Assembly (NCBI GenBank): GCA_945965245.1
Contig: CAMFNC010000110.1
Coordinates: 1-33,291, forward strand
From: an uncultured Porphyromonas sp.
GTDB lineage: Bacteria; Bacteroidota; Bacteroidia; Bacteroidales; Porphyromonadaceae
Direction: 5' to 3'
DNA: 33,291 nucleotides
The translations under genes were made by a program, and so were the position numbers. Positions 17,325 through 24,969 of the stretch are shown here, piece by piece (the first letter of the stretch is position 1; the number at the start of each line of letters is the position of its first letter). The notes beneath the pieces are model-generated. The model was not told where the DNA came from. It saw only the letters and a list, made by a program, of their open reading frames with translations, and made no database searches.

Positions 17325-17918
17325 TTAGAGCATGCGCAAAGCCTGTTTGATAATCTCTTCCACGGCAGCCGCCGGCTGAGCCGTGAGGATGCTTTTGACC
17401 GCTTTGCGCACCGGGACATCGTTAAATCCCAGCATTTTCAGCGCACTCACGGCTTCTTCTGCCACGTGTGCGTCGATTGTCGCCATGCCTGCATGACTCA
17501 CCGAAAGCGATTCTTCGCTAACGGGCAGTTTGCCTTTGAGATCCACGATGATACGCTGCGCCGTTTTCAGTCCGATACCTTTAACTGCTTTCAATGCATC
17601 GGTCTGTGCCGTTTCGATAATTTGTATCAGTTCCGGAGCAGCATACGAACTAAGGATAACGCGTGCCGTATTCGGCCCTACGCCCGATACCGATGTCAGC
17701 TTGGCAAAAAGCATCTGTTCGGCGTTTGTGGCAAAGCCGTAGAGCGCGTGTGTATCTTCCCGAAGGATTTCGGTGATCAGCACTTTTCCCTCAGTTTGTG
17801 ATCGGAAGGCGGAATAGGTTTGCAGGGAGATGTTTACTTCGTAGCCCACACCGGCACATTCCACCTGCAGGGTGGTGGGGGTGATTTCGGTAAATAGACC
17901 TTTGAGATATGCTATCAT
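17325..17918 (-). CDS. ruvA: Holliday junction helicase subunit RuvA
   Basis: DNA-binding subunit that loads RuvB on Holliday junctions during recombination and repair. The 197-residue protein has the N-terminal OB-fold (starting MIAYLKGLFTEI) and two helix-hairpin-helix motifs, VSGVGPNTARVIL and VKGIGLKTAQRII. The C-terminal RuvB-contact domain contains EEAVSALKMLGF. The gene lies between rsgA (34-bp gap) and sprA (17-bp gap). The ruvA-sprA order recurs in Bacteroidales genomes as far as I recall. Confidence 0.96.
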   Translation of the reverse strand: MIAYLKGLFTEITPTTLQVECAGVGYEVNISLQTYSAFRSQTEGKVLITEILREDTHALYGFATNAEQMLFAKLTSVSGVGPNTARVILSSYAAPELIQIIETAQTDALKAVKGIGLKTAQRIIVDLKGKLPVSEESLSVSHAGMATIDAHVAEEAVSALKMLGFNDVPVRKAVKSILTAQPAAAVEEIIKQALRML

Positions 17919-17952
17919 TGCTTTATCCTCCTGATGATTGGGATGAGTAATG

Positions 17953-18915
17953 TTACTGAGCGCTACGGTATTTGCCTTCGTTACGGTCTTCCATGATGCC
18001 TAGATAGCTGGTATAGCGGCTCTGTGGTACCAGCCCTTCTTCCAGAGCCTGCAATACGGCGCATCCCGGCTCATGAGTATGGGTGCAGTTGCTGAAGCGA
18101 CATCCATCGGACAGACGGAATATTTCGGGGAAATAATGGCTGATCTCGGCAGGGTTCATGTCCACCGTGCCGAAACCTTTGACCCCCGGAGTATCAATCA
18201 GATAACCGCCGCTACTTGCCGGCAGGGCAATCATTTGCGAGAAGGTGGTGGTGTGCATACCCGTGAGGTGTGCTTCGCTGATTTTGGCGGTGCGCAAGTC
18301 GCTACCAGGGATGAGCCGATTGATGATAGAACTTTTGCCCACACCGCTGTGCCCGGCCAAGAGCGTAATGCGAACCTCCAAATCTTTCATTAAGGTATCG
18401 AATCCTTCGCCCGTGGTGGCCGATACGGCATAACACGGATAGCCTACATAGTGGTAGAGCGACATCAGGAAATCCAATTCCTCACGCTCATTTTCATCAT
18501 AGTCGTCTATCTTATTCCATACCAAAGCAGCCGGAACCCGATAGGCTTCGGCTGTGGCCAGATAGCGGTCAATGAATGTGGTGCCCGTTTGCGGTCGGTT
18601 CACGGTACATATCAGCAGGGTGCGGTCTATATTGGCACCCAAGATATGAGATTCTTTGGATAGATTGCTGGCACGGCGGATAATGTAGTTGCGGCGCGGC
18701 AATATCTTGCAGATAAAGTCGGGGTGGTCGGCATGGCCAGCAGCCCCCATCAGCTCTACCATCACGCGGTCGCCCACAGCCACCGGATTGGTGGTGCGAA
18801 TACCGCGGATGCGCAGATTGCCTTTGGTCAAACAGAGATGTTCCGTGCCATCATCGCACAGCACTCGGTAATGACTGCCGGTATTGTGCGTGACCAACCC
18901 CTCTATCTGCATCAC
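17953..18915 (-). CDS. rsgA: Ribosome small subunit-dependent GTPase A
   Basis: Circularly permuted GTPase that acts in late 30S subunit maturation. An N-terminal OB-fold precedes the permuted G motifs: NKID at about 134-137, then the P-loop GHSGVGKS at 188-195, then DTPG at 241-244. The C-terminal zinc finger is visible as C272, C277, H279 (or H281) and C285. The length of 320 residues is normal. Its start overlaps the frr stop by 4 bp, so translation of the two is coupled. Confidence 0.96.
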   Translation of the reverse strand: MMQIEGLVTHNTGSHYRVLCDDGTEHLCLTKGNLRIRGIRTTNPVAVGDRVMVELMGAAGHADHPDFICKILPRRNYIIRRASNLSKESHILGANIDRTLLICTVNRPQTGTTFIDRYLATAEAYRVPAALVWNKIDDYDENEREELDFLMSLYHYVGYPCYAVSATTGEGFDTLMKDLEVRITLLAGHSGVGKSSIINRLIPGSDLRTAKISEAHLTGMHTTTFSQMIALPASSGGYLIDTPGVKGFGTVDMNPAEISHYFPEIFRLSDGCRFSNCTHTHEPGCAVLQALEEGLVPQSRYTSYLGIMEDRNEGKYRSAQ

Positions 18916-19475
18916 ACGGTCATAATTTCTTTTTCTTTTTCGGCAAAGACAGCTTCGATGCGTTTGATAAATTCATCATGCACGGTCTGAATCTTTGCTT
19001 CGGCATCTTTGGCCATATCTTCGGGCACGGCGTCGGTTTTGATGCTCTTGCGGATGGCTTCGTTGGCATCGCGTCGGGCGTTGCGCACACTGATTTTGGC
19101 ATCTTCTGCATCACCTTTGACTTGCTTGACAAGCTCTTTGCGGCGGTCTTCGGTCAGGGGCGGAATGCCCAAGCGGATAACTTCGCCGTTGTTTTCGGGT
19201 GTGATGCCCACCGGAGAATTTAGGATGGCTTTTTCGATGTCTTTGAGCAATTTCTTTTCCCACGGTGTAATAACAATGGTACGTGCATCTGTGGTGGATA
19301 TGGTGGAAACTTGCGATAGCGGAGTCATATTGCCATAATATTCCACAGAGATGCCGTCCAAAATCTTTGGATTGGCTTTGCCGGCACGCACACGTCCCAT
19401 GAGTTCGCTAAGATGTTCGACGGCACGTTCCATATTGTCGCGGGCATCGTCGATAAAGATGTTGAGGTCTAACAT
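18912..19475 (-). CDS. frr: Ribosome recycling factor
   Basis: Together with EF-G, splits the post-termination ribosome. The 187-residue protein matches the family length and has the conserved blocks LSELMGRVRAGKANP, VEYYGNMTPLSQVST and RLGIPPLTEDRRKELVKQVK. It follows pyrH by 36 bp, the classical pyrH-frr pairing, and overlaps rsgA by 4 bp. The long open frame on the opposite strand here is a shadow of this gene. Confidence 0.97.
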   Translation of the reverse strand: MLDLNIFIDDARDNMERAVEHLSELMGRVRAGKANPKILDGISVEYYGNMTPLSQVSTISTTDARTIVITPWEKKLLKDIEKAILNSPVGITPENNGEVIRLGIPPLTEDRRKELVKQVKGDAEDAKISVRNARRDANEAIRKSIKTDAVPEDMAKDAEAKIQTVHDEFIKRIEAVFAEKEKEIMTV

Positions 19476-19511
19476 ATAAATAGGGGATGTTTGATGATTT
19501 ATAAATGCGGA

Positions 19512-20231
19512 TTAGTTGGTCACCACGGTGCCGATGCGTTCGCCGCGCAACACCTTAATCAGGTTGCCGGGGGTATCCATGTCGAATACCACGATGGGCA
19601 GATTGTTTTCCTTGCATATGGTGGTGGCGGTGAGGTCCATTACACGCAAATTGCGCCGATAGATTTCGTCGTAAGTGATGGTATCGAACTTGGTGGCAGT
19701 GGGGTCTTTTTCAGGGTCTGCCGTATAGATGCCGTCCACACGTGTGCCCTTGAGCATGGCGTCAGCCTCTATTTCTATACCCCGGAGCGAGCTGCCCGTG
19801 TCGGTGGTGAAGTAGGGATTGCCGGTGCCGGCAGAAAGTATGACCACTTCGCCTTGCTCCATCAGTTCGATGGCACGCCATTTATTGTAAAATTCGCCGA
19901 TGGGTTCCATGCGGATGGCGGTCAGCACACGGGCTTTTACCCCTTCGGCAGCGAGAGCCGAACTCAAGGCCAGACTGTTAATCACAGTGGCCAGCATGCC
20001 CATTTGATCGCCTTTTACTCGGTCGAAGCCTTGAGTGGCGCCGCTCAAGCCTCGGAATATATTGCCGCCGCCGATGACGATGGCCACCTGCACGCCCGTA
20101 TCCACGGCAGTGCGGATGTCGCGAGCATAGTCTGCCAAGCGTGCCGAATCTATACCGTATTGGCGTGCTCCCATCAGACTTTCACCGCTGAGTTTCAGCA
20201 GCACGCGATGATATTTAGCTTCGTTTGCCAT
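19512..20231 (-). CDS. pyrH: UMP kinase
   Basis: Bacterial hexameric UMP kinase of the amino-acid-kinase fold, which converts UMP to UDP. Diagnostic blocks are VLLKLSGESLMG, IVIGGGNIFRG, AGTGNPYFTTDT and the DGIYTADPEKDP nucleotide-binding loop. The length of 239 residues is standard. It is the first gene of a probable pyrH-frr-rsgA-ruvA-sprA operon of about 9.8 kb. The opposite-strand frame at 19491-20261 is a shadow. Confidence 0.97.
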   Translation of the reverse strand: MANEAKYHRVLLKLSGESLMGARQYGIDSARLADYARDIRTAVDTGVQVAIVIGGGNIFRGLSGATQGFDRVKGDQMGMLATVINSLALSSALAAEGVKARVLTAIRMEPIGEFYNKWRAIELMEQGEVVILSAGTGNPYFTTDTGSSLRGIEIEADAMLKGTRVDGIYTADPEKDPTATKFDTITYDEIYRRNLRVMDLTATTICKENNLPIVVFDMDTPGNLIKVLRGERIGTVVTN

Positions 20232-20264
20232 AAGTCTATGTTTAGAGATTTATATGTATAAATG

Positions 20265-20297
20265 CAAAGTAACGAATTATTTCCAAGCTCCGTGAAA
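20265..20297 (-). promoter_or_regulatory. Possible promoter of the pyrH operon
   Basis: On the minus strand, TTTC (20297-20294), a 21-nt spacer and TTACTTTG (20272-20265) are each one base from the Bacteroidota consensus TTTG / TAnnTTTG. The distance to the pyrH ATG is about 34 bp. It is a weak match. Confidence 0.35.
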
Positions 20298-20331
20298 TTA
20301 TTGTGCCACAAAAGGCATTTGCGGCGTGTAA

Positions 20332-20397
20332 AAAAACTTGTACATAAGTTGCAAAAAAAATATACATAAATTGCGTGCGTTTTATGCATAAAATTTT
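20332..20397 (+). repeat. Array of three 22-bp palindromic units (copy 3)
   Basis: GTACAT at 20340-20345, ATACAT at 20362-20367 and ATGCAT at 20384-20389 have centres exactly 22 bp apart. The first unit and the start of the second (CATAAGTTGCAAAAAAAATA) are nearly identical to copy 2 read on the minus strand. The last unit (CGTTTTATGCATAAAATTTT) repeats the terminal unit of the other copies. It lies 109 bp upstream of pyrH and directly before the decayed ATPase gene, so it may mark the junction of that insertion or deletion. Confidence 0.75.
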
Positions 20398-20419
20398 CAC
20401 CATTTTCCGAAACAATGAG

Positions 20420-21259
20420 TTTTTACTTTCACAAATCACCATAAAGCGCAAATCACTGGTAAGGAATGCTTACGGCACAAATGCATCCGGAAAATCAAAT
20501 GTGCTGAAAGCTTTCGATTTTTATAAACGGTTCATCACAGACTCATTCAAGAATAGTCAGGTTGGAGACACAATAGGCATTGAGAATTTCAGATTAAATG
20601 CGACAAGCGTAAAAACTCCTGCTACTTTTTTTGAAGCAACTTTTACAGACGGCGAGTTTATTTTATAGGTATGGCTTCGAGGTGAATAACCATGCCATTC
20701 ACGAATAATGGCTATATAAACGTGCTTGTAAAAAGCGTGCCAAGGACGTAGAGCTGTTTTATCGTGATGGAGAAACCACTACGGTTCACCTCAAGAGCCA
20801 ACTGAAGCATGAATTGGTGAGTAAAAAAGGTACACAACAATGCGCTGTTGCTATTGACGGCTGTCCAGTTTAATGAGCCAACATCGGTCTGTATTCTACA
20901 ATGGCCAAGCGATACTTTGGTCGTATGGAGGTAAACAGTGTTTCTTTTGCATTCAACAGGAATGAGTCCGAAGGTACTATCAAGTACTTCTTACTCGCAT
21001 TTCCCATCATAGATGCTCTTGACTATGGAAAGCGCATTGTCACTGATGAACCAGACTCTAAACATCATCCGCCGCTCGTCAAAAGGATTGTTACTTTATT
21101 TAATAACGCTCGGACAAATCCGAAGGGTCACAACTTCTGTTTACAGCACACGATACCTTTCTGCTAAGTGTGAATCCTTTCGAGAAAGACTATTTGCTTG
21201 GAAAATATGGAGCTACTACAATCTTTGGTGATATAGAGAAAATCTTTAATCCTTCTTAA
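20420..21259 (+). pseudogene. Decayed RloA-like AAA-family ATPase
   Basis: Fragments in three frames line up with one RloA/OLD-like ATPase. First comes the Walker A region YGTNASGKSNVLKAFDF, then after a frameshift near 20660 comes YRYGFEVNNHAIHE, a TAA at 20706-20708, and WLYKRACKKRAKDVELFYRDG. A further shift near 20845 leads to LLLTAVQFNEPTSVCILQW. After a large internal deletion comes NRNESEGTIKYFLLAFPIIDAL with a Walker B/D-loop-like TDEPDSKHHPPL. Another shift near 21125 gives QLLFTAHDTFLLS and PFEKDYLLGKYGATTIFGDI before the stop at 21257. The N-terminal residues before Walker A are also missing. It was probably half of a two-gene phage-defence-like cassette and is now inactive. Confidence 0.75.
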
Positions 21260-21272
21260 CCACCACGACTGA

Positions 21273-21590
21273 ATGGCAAAAAGAGAGACCATCGGCCATC
21301 GCACCTCTCACGTCGTCAGGACGTGAGGGAAATTAAACAGTCGTTTCTCATCGTCTGTGAAAGAGAAAACACCAAACCTGATTATTTTAAGGTTTTCTGC
21401 ATGACAGCCACCACCATGAAAGCTGTTGATCAGGCTATGAACATCATGACACTTGTCAGCAAGGTGATAAGCATTCGTGAAGCTGACCAAAAGAGAAAAA
21501 GGACTTATGACCAATGTTGGGTAGTCTTTGACAAAAATAATTCCCCTGCACAAGGATTTTAATCAAACAATATAGCTTGCCGAGAAAAAA
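21273..21590 (+). pseudogene. Decayed RloB-like protein
   Basis: It starts MAKRETIGHRTS at 21273, 13 bp after the ATPase remnant, then shifts frame near 21310-21325. It continues as SFLIVCERENTKPDYFKVF and YDQCWVVFDKNNSPAQ, the hallmark N-terminal segments of RloB proteins (FLIVCEGEKTEPxYF and VWCVFDKD). After another shift near 21555 it reads DFNQTI, a TAG at 21573-21575, then LAEKK, where homology ends. About half of the usual protein is missing. RloB is the usual partner of RloA ATPases, so the two remnants support each other. Confidence 0.7.
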
Positions 21591-21598
21591 AGCAATAG

Positions 21599-21641
21599 AA
21601 AACTGGCAAATTTGTTTAATTACTGCAAATTTGTCAGTTTT
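21599..21641. terminator. Long hairpin, probable bidirectional terminator
   Basis: AAAACTGGCAAATTTG (21599-21614) and CAAATTTGTCAGTTTT (21626-21641) form a 16-bp stem with a single G-T mismatch and an 11-nt loop. It is followed by TCTTT-like tails, and on the minus strand a run of seven T lies about 10 nt beyond the stem. It would end the transcript of the minus-strand membrane protein gene at 21710. It could also be the scar of a mobile element. Confidence 0.55.
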
Positions 21642-21709
21642 CTTTACCAAAGCCAAGAATGTCAAACTTGGTATAAGAGAGGCATTTAGCGAAAAGCCAT
21701 TACAAGCAT

Positions 21710-22108
21710 TTATTTTTCCTTTTGCTCCTGTCGATAAAAGTAAATCGAAGGAATCAGCAACCCTAAACCACCAAAGAACAAGGTGCTGGCACCAATGGTA
21801 CATTGATACAAATCGTATCTATATTCATACCCCGAAGTTAACACTGTCCGAAATATATCCAATAAAACGAAACCGACAAACATTCCGAAAGCAATACCGA
21901 TTAACAACGAGGCTATCTTGATGGCAGTTTTGTGTCCCACGCGATGCTCTTTGGGAAAGAGCCGCTCGTTAATCATATTCACATCCGATATTTCGGAAAT
22001 GTGATCAATCAGTTTCAAGCGTTCGTTACGGCGAACAAATAGTTCGAAAATACGGTAAACCGTCCAAAAAACAATACCCACTACCAAGGGTGCAACCAAA
22101 TCATTCAT
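21710..22108 (-). CDS. Small membrane protein, DUF6249-like
   Basis: A 132-residue protein with a membrane span at the N-terminus (about 5-22), then a charged segment beginning FELFVRRNERLKLIDHI, and two further spans near residues 63-88 and 104-124 before a charged tail. The span-FVRRxER-span layout is that of small Bacteroidales membrane proteins annotated DUF6249. It is divergent from an ECF sigma factor gene across a 168-bp spacer, which suggests a link with that regulator. No catalytic residues are apparent and no function is assigned. Confidence 0.7.
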   Translation of the reverse strand: MNDLVAPLVVGIVFWTVYRIFELFVRRNERLKLIDHISEISDVNMINERLFPKEHRVGHKTAIKIASLLIGIAFGMFVGFVLLDIFRTVLTSGYEYRYDLYQCTIGASTLFFGGLGLLIPSIYFYRQEQKEK

Positions 22109-22140
22109 AAGTCAAATTATTATAAGTTAATGTTTTTATG

Positions 22141-22173
22141 TTTGTACTTTTTAGACGCGAAGCAGTATATTTG
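22141..22173 (+). promoter_or_regulatory. Probable promoter of the sigma factor operon
   Basis: TTTG (22141-22144), a 21-nt spacer and TATATTTG (22166-22173) match the Bacteroidota consensus on the plus strand. The start point would fall near 22180, inside the left arm of an inverted repeat, leaving a leader of about 97 nt before the sigma gene. Confidence 0.55.
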
Positions 22174-22220
22174 GTTACACTTTCTTCGTAATTTTTTTTT
22201 GCCGCAGGAGGTGTAACCAA
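22171..22220. promoter_or_regulatory. Perfect 10-bp inverted repeat in the sigma factor leader
   Basis: TTGGTTACAC (22171-22180) and GTGTAACCAA (22211-22220) are perfect inverted repeats separated by 30 nt. The left arm overlaps the end of the -7 box. The right arm begins within AGGAGGTG, a strong Shine-Dalgarno-like run that is not next to any gene start. The repeat could act as an operator or as a leader RNA hairpin. Confidence 0.5.
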
Positions 22221-22276
22221 TTCAATGGGTATGCGTCTATGTAAATAAAAGATATAAAAACAAACTTTCTTTAGGA

Positions 22277-22834
22277 ATGACAGACGGCCCATTTTCGGAC
22301 GAAGCGTGTGTTGCACGTGTGCAAGGTGGCGATAGCGAAGCCTTCGGGCTACTGGCCACCCGATACGGTTCTCGTCTGCACCGGTGGATTATACCAATTA
22401 CACAAGACAGTTCTGATGCCGAGGATGTGGTGCAGGAAGCCATGCTCAAGGCTTATCTGCATATCCAATCGTTTCATGGACAGAGTAGTTTTGCCACTTG
22501 GCTATACCGCATTGCCTATAACATGGCCATCAGTCGGCAACGCAAAGAGAATACTCGTCCGCCCAACATTCCTTTGGACGAGGCTTGGGCTGCCGATGAG
22601 CCGGATGAGCCGGATGATGCAGACTTCGATGGTTTTACGCCCGAAGACCTCAAGAAAGCTTTGCAACTTCTGCCCCCAAAAGACCGTGTTCTGCTCACGC
22701 TCTATTATGCCGAAGAACGGAGTGTGGCAGATTTGGTGCAAATCACCGGCATGAGTGCTTCGAACATCAAAGTCAGACTTTTCAGACTAAGAAACAAACT
22801 AAAAAAACTAATGACAAAGAATGAAACGAAATAA
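22277..22834 (+). CDS. ECF-type RNA polymerase sigma factor
   Basis: A 185-residue sigma-70 family protein. Region 2 spans about residues 20-90, with DAEDVVQEAMLKAYLHI and FATWLYRIAYNMAISRQRK. An acidic linker (DEPDEPDDADFDGF, about 113-126) follows. Region 4 spans about 127-180, with LPPKDRVLLTLYYAEERSV and the helix-turn-helix ITGMSASNIKVRLFRLRNKL. It directs polymerase to a private promoter set that cannot be inferred here. The next gene overlaps its 3' end by 14 bp and encodes a small membrane protein that is a candidate anti-sigma partner. Confidence 0.92.
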   Translation: MTDGPFSDEACVARVQGGDSEAFGLLATRYGSRLHRWIIPITQDSSDAEDVVQEAMLKAYLHIQSFHGQSSFATWLYRIAYNMAISRQRKENTRPPNIPLDEAWAADEPDEPDDADFDGFTPEDLKKALQLLPPKDRVLLTLYYAEERSVADLVQITGMSASNIKVRLFRLRNKLKKLMTKNETK

Positions 22835-23198
22835 CGCAACAAAATATCCGGAAAACAGCCTCCAAGACGAAAATCTGAAGAAGCTGTTTGATGGCATGCA
22901 TTCGGGCAAAACGAATGATGAACACGACCGATTCAATGGCATCATGCAACGCATTCGGGCTGCGGAGACTCGTCGTGCCCAACGCAATAAGTTTATCATC
23001 TTTGCTTTGATGTCTGTGCTGATAGTCTGTGCGCTGATACTCACCGCATGGGTCTTTTACCATTTCTTCATCAGTAAGCCCGAATTTATCCAAAGCATCA
23101 AGCCAAACTTCATCGGCATATTCATTCCAATGGTCTTTTTCTTCTACCTCATGTTGGAGCTTTGGCTCAGCCATCGCTTCCGCTCCCGAAAGAAATAA
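22821..23198 (+). CDS. Small membrane protein, candidate sigma-factor partner
   Basis: A 125-residue protein with a soluble, charged N-terminal part (about residues 1-55) and two membrane spans near 57-80 and 95-115, ending in a basic tail. The start lies 14 bp inside the sigma factor gene, so translation is coupled. Such a cytoplasmic N-terminus plus membrane anchor downstream of an ECF sigma gene is the layout expected of an anti-sigma factor. No known anti-sigma domain motif (for example HxxxCxxC) is present, so the role is inference from position only. Confidence 0.7.
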   Translation: MKRNNATKYPENSLQDENLKKLFDGMHSGKTNDEHDRFNGIMQRIRAAETRRAQRNKFIIFALMSVLIVCALILTAWVFYHFFISKPEFIQSIKPNFIGIFIPMVFFFYLMLELWLSHRFRSRKK

Positions 23199-23215
23199 CC
23201 GCCCAATCGTCCATA

Positions 23216-23257
23216 AAAAATCTCCGAAGTCTTGCAAAGGGAACTTCGGAGATTTTT
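23216..23257. terminator. Bidirectional intrinsic terminator
   Basis: A perfect 15-bp stem, AAAAATCTCCGAAGT / ACTTCGGAGATTTTT, with a 12-nt loop lies between the convergent sigma operon and the dipeptidase gene. A-tracts and T-tracts flank both sides, so it works on either strand. Confidence 0.9.
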
Positions 23258-23284
23258 CTTTGTGGGTGTGCCTATGCACTGAAC

Positions 23285-24928
23285 CTATTTCACACGCAAG
23301 CGGTCACCAGTGGCACGAACAATATTTTCGTAGAAAGCTTGGTCATAACCGGGGAAGTTGGGCATGGCACTGAAACCATAACCATTGGTCTTGAACTGAC
23401 CGTTTTCTTCTTTCTTGAGATTGCCGTCCATATATTTTACCAGCAAATATTCGCCAAGGCGTTTCCAGCGTGCCACAGAGTTATCGGCAGTATTTACCGT
23501 ATAATCCGTGAGGAACGCACGAGCCTTAGCAGGGTCTTCCTTGAGCAGGCGCAGGGCTTCCTGATCTACCATGGCTTGCTGTTGGTCATACATGGTTTCC
23601 AGTGAAGTTTGCACGGGACGAATGTCGGCAATCATCGGTTCATAGCGGGCATAAGCCATATTGGCCACCCAGTTGTGAATCCAGAAAGCCGAAGTCCAAG
23701 AGAAGTGCATCAGATCGCCATTGCCCACTCGATAGCATTCGGGCACGCGGTTGATGCAGCCGTAAGTGGGAGTAAATACAGTCATATCCGCATCGTCCAC
23801 ACCGAACCACAGCACACCACCCACTTCATCGGGAAGCCAGCTGCGCAACTGAGCCACCAATACAAAACCGGTTTGCTGGGTGGCCACGGCACGTTCGTTC
23901 ACATACTCTGCTCCATCCACCTTGTAAGACATCGGACGCCAACGGTAAGGCACTTTATAAGGACCGGCACCGGGATCGTTAGTCATACAAAAAGGAGTAC
24001 CTTCAAAATGGTCGCGCATGGCATTGCGCACATCAGCCACAGACACTTTGCGATCGGGGATGATATAGAGAGGCATAGGTTCGCCGCCTTTGTTTTGGAG
24101 AAAAGGAATGTACTTGTCCATATCCTTACTGTACTTGCGGAAGAAGCTCCATACACGAGCCTCGCAGCCACGGAGACCACCTGCATCGTAAGGATTATAG
24201 GCAGCCTGAAAACTAAAATCCTTGTCCTTACCCTTGAACCAACCCATTTCACGAGCCAAGTTCACAACATCGGGTTCGTACATACAGTTCTCTTTATCGC
24301 CAAAAGGTATTTGCTGAATGCGAGCTTGATTGGCATGACCACTGATGGCATTATCGGGAATGCGGATTGCCACCCACACGGCACCTTTTTTCTTAGCACC
24401 CTTGCCAATCAATTCCATGATCCAAACTTCATTCTTATCTGCAATGGAAAAACTTTCGCCACTGCTGGCATAACCATATTCACGCACCAGGTCTGTCATC
24501 ACCTTGATAGCCTCACGAGCGGTTTTGGAGCGTTGCAGAGCCACATAAATCAAGCTACCGTAATCCATAATGCCATTGGCAGCTTCCAATTCGGGACGGC
24601 CTCCCCAAGTACTTTCGGTAATGGCCACCTGATATTCATTCATATTGCCCACCACCTGATAGGTTTGCCCCGGTTGGGAAATAAAGCCGAGTGGTTTATT
24701 GGAATCCCACTCGATAATCTGGTGCATAGTTCCTTTAGCCCATTTAGCGGCCGGCCAATAGAAAAGTTCACCATACAAAGTATGGGAGTCCGCAGCATAA
24801 CTGATAATAACAGAGCCGTCTGTCGATGCCTTTTTACCCACGATAAAATCGGTACAAGCCCATGAGTTCAACGGAGCCACAAACGCAGAGAGCATAAAAG
24901 CCAGCCTCAAAAATAGTTTCTTTTTCAT
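23285..24928 (-). CDS. Secreted dipeptidase, peptidase family C69
   Basis: An N-terminal-nucleophile hydrolase that cleaves dipeptides. The ATG at 24928 is chosen because it opens a standard signal peptide (MKKKLFLRLAF ... LNSWA). The longer open frame adds 15 residues of AT-rich intergenic sequence. Cleavage after SWA would expose the Cys of CTDFIVGKKAS as the catalytic N-terminal residue, as expected for C69. Further C69 blocks are SYAADSHTLYGELFYWPAA, a GESFSIADKNEVWIMELIG segment split over the active-site fold, and GHANQARI. The length of 547 residues is normal for the Bacteroidales enzymes. Peptide-fermenting members use such exported peptidases for nutrition. Confidence 0.93.
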   Translation of the reverse strand: MKKKLFLRLAFMLSAFVAPLNSWACTDFIVGKKASTDGSVIISYAADSHTLYGELFYWPAAKWAKGTMHQIIEWDSNKPLGFISQPGQTYQVVGNMNEYQVAITESTWGGRPELEAANGIMDYGSLIYVALQRSKTAREAIKVMTDLVREYGYASSGESFSIADKNEVWIMELIGKGAKKKGAVWVAIRIPDNAISGHANQARIQQIPFGDKENCMYEPDVVNLAREMGWFKGKDKDFSFQAAYNPYDAGGLRGCEARVWSFFRKYSKDMDKYIPFLQNKGGEPMPLYIIPDRKVSVADVRNAMRDHFEGTPFCMTNDPGAGPYKVPYRWRPMSYKVDGAEYVNERAVATQQTGFVLVAQLRSWLPDEVGGVLWFGVDDADMTVFTPTYGCINRVPECYRVGNGDLMHFSWTSAFWIHNWVANMAYARYEPMIADIRPVQTSLETMYDQQQAMVDQEALRLLKEDPAKARAFLTDYTVNTADNSVARWKRLGEYLLVKYMDGNLKKEENGQFKTNGYGFSAMPNFPGYDQAFYENIVRATGDRLRVK

Positions 24929-24969
24929 CGATAAAAAATATTGAATTGCTTGAATAGAAAATAAAAAAA

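Noticed and set aside
19491..20261. 256-codon plus-strand frame opposite pyrH
   Set aside because: Antisense to the complete UMP kinase gene; composition is that of a mirror frame.
21577..21921. 114-codon plus-strand frame spanning the hairpin at 21599-21641
   Set aside because: It overlaps the minus-strand membrane protein gene and the terminator hairpin and has no similarity pattern.
22225..22248. Seven-codon leader peptide before the sigma factor gene
   Set aside because: It follows an AGGAGG run at about 12 nt, but the codons show no regulatory bias and Bacteroidota seldom use Shine-Dalgarno pairing; kept only as part of the inverted-repeat finding.
22899..22904. Other ATGCAT hexamers, for example in coding sequence near 22900, 29500, 31977 and 32450
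   Set aside because: They are single, lack the A/T arms and the 22-bp spacing, and lie in coding or pseudogene sequence.
23609..24865. 418-codon open frame on the plus strand opposite the dipeptidase gene
   Set aside because: It is antisense to a clear C69 gene with a signal peptide, its translation is His- and Thr-rich without domain features, and such long shadows arise from codon usage.
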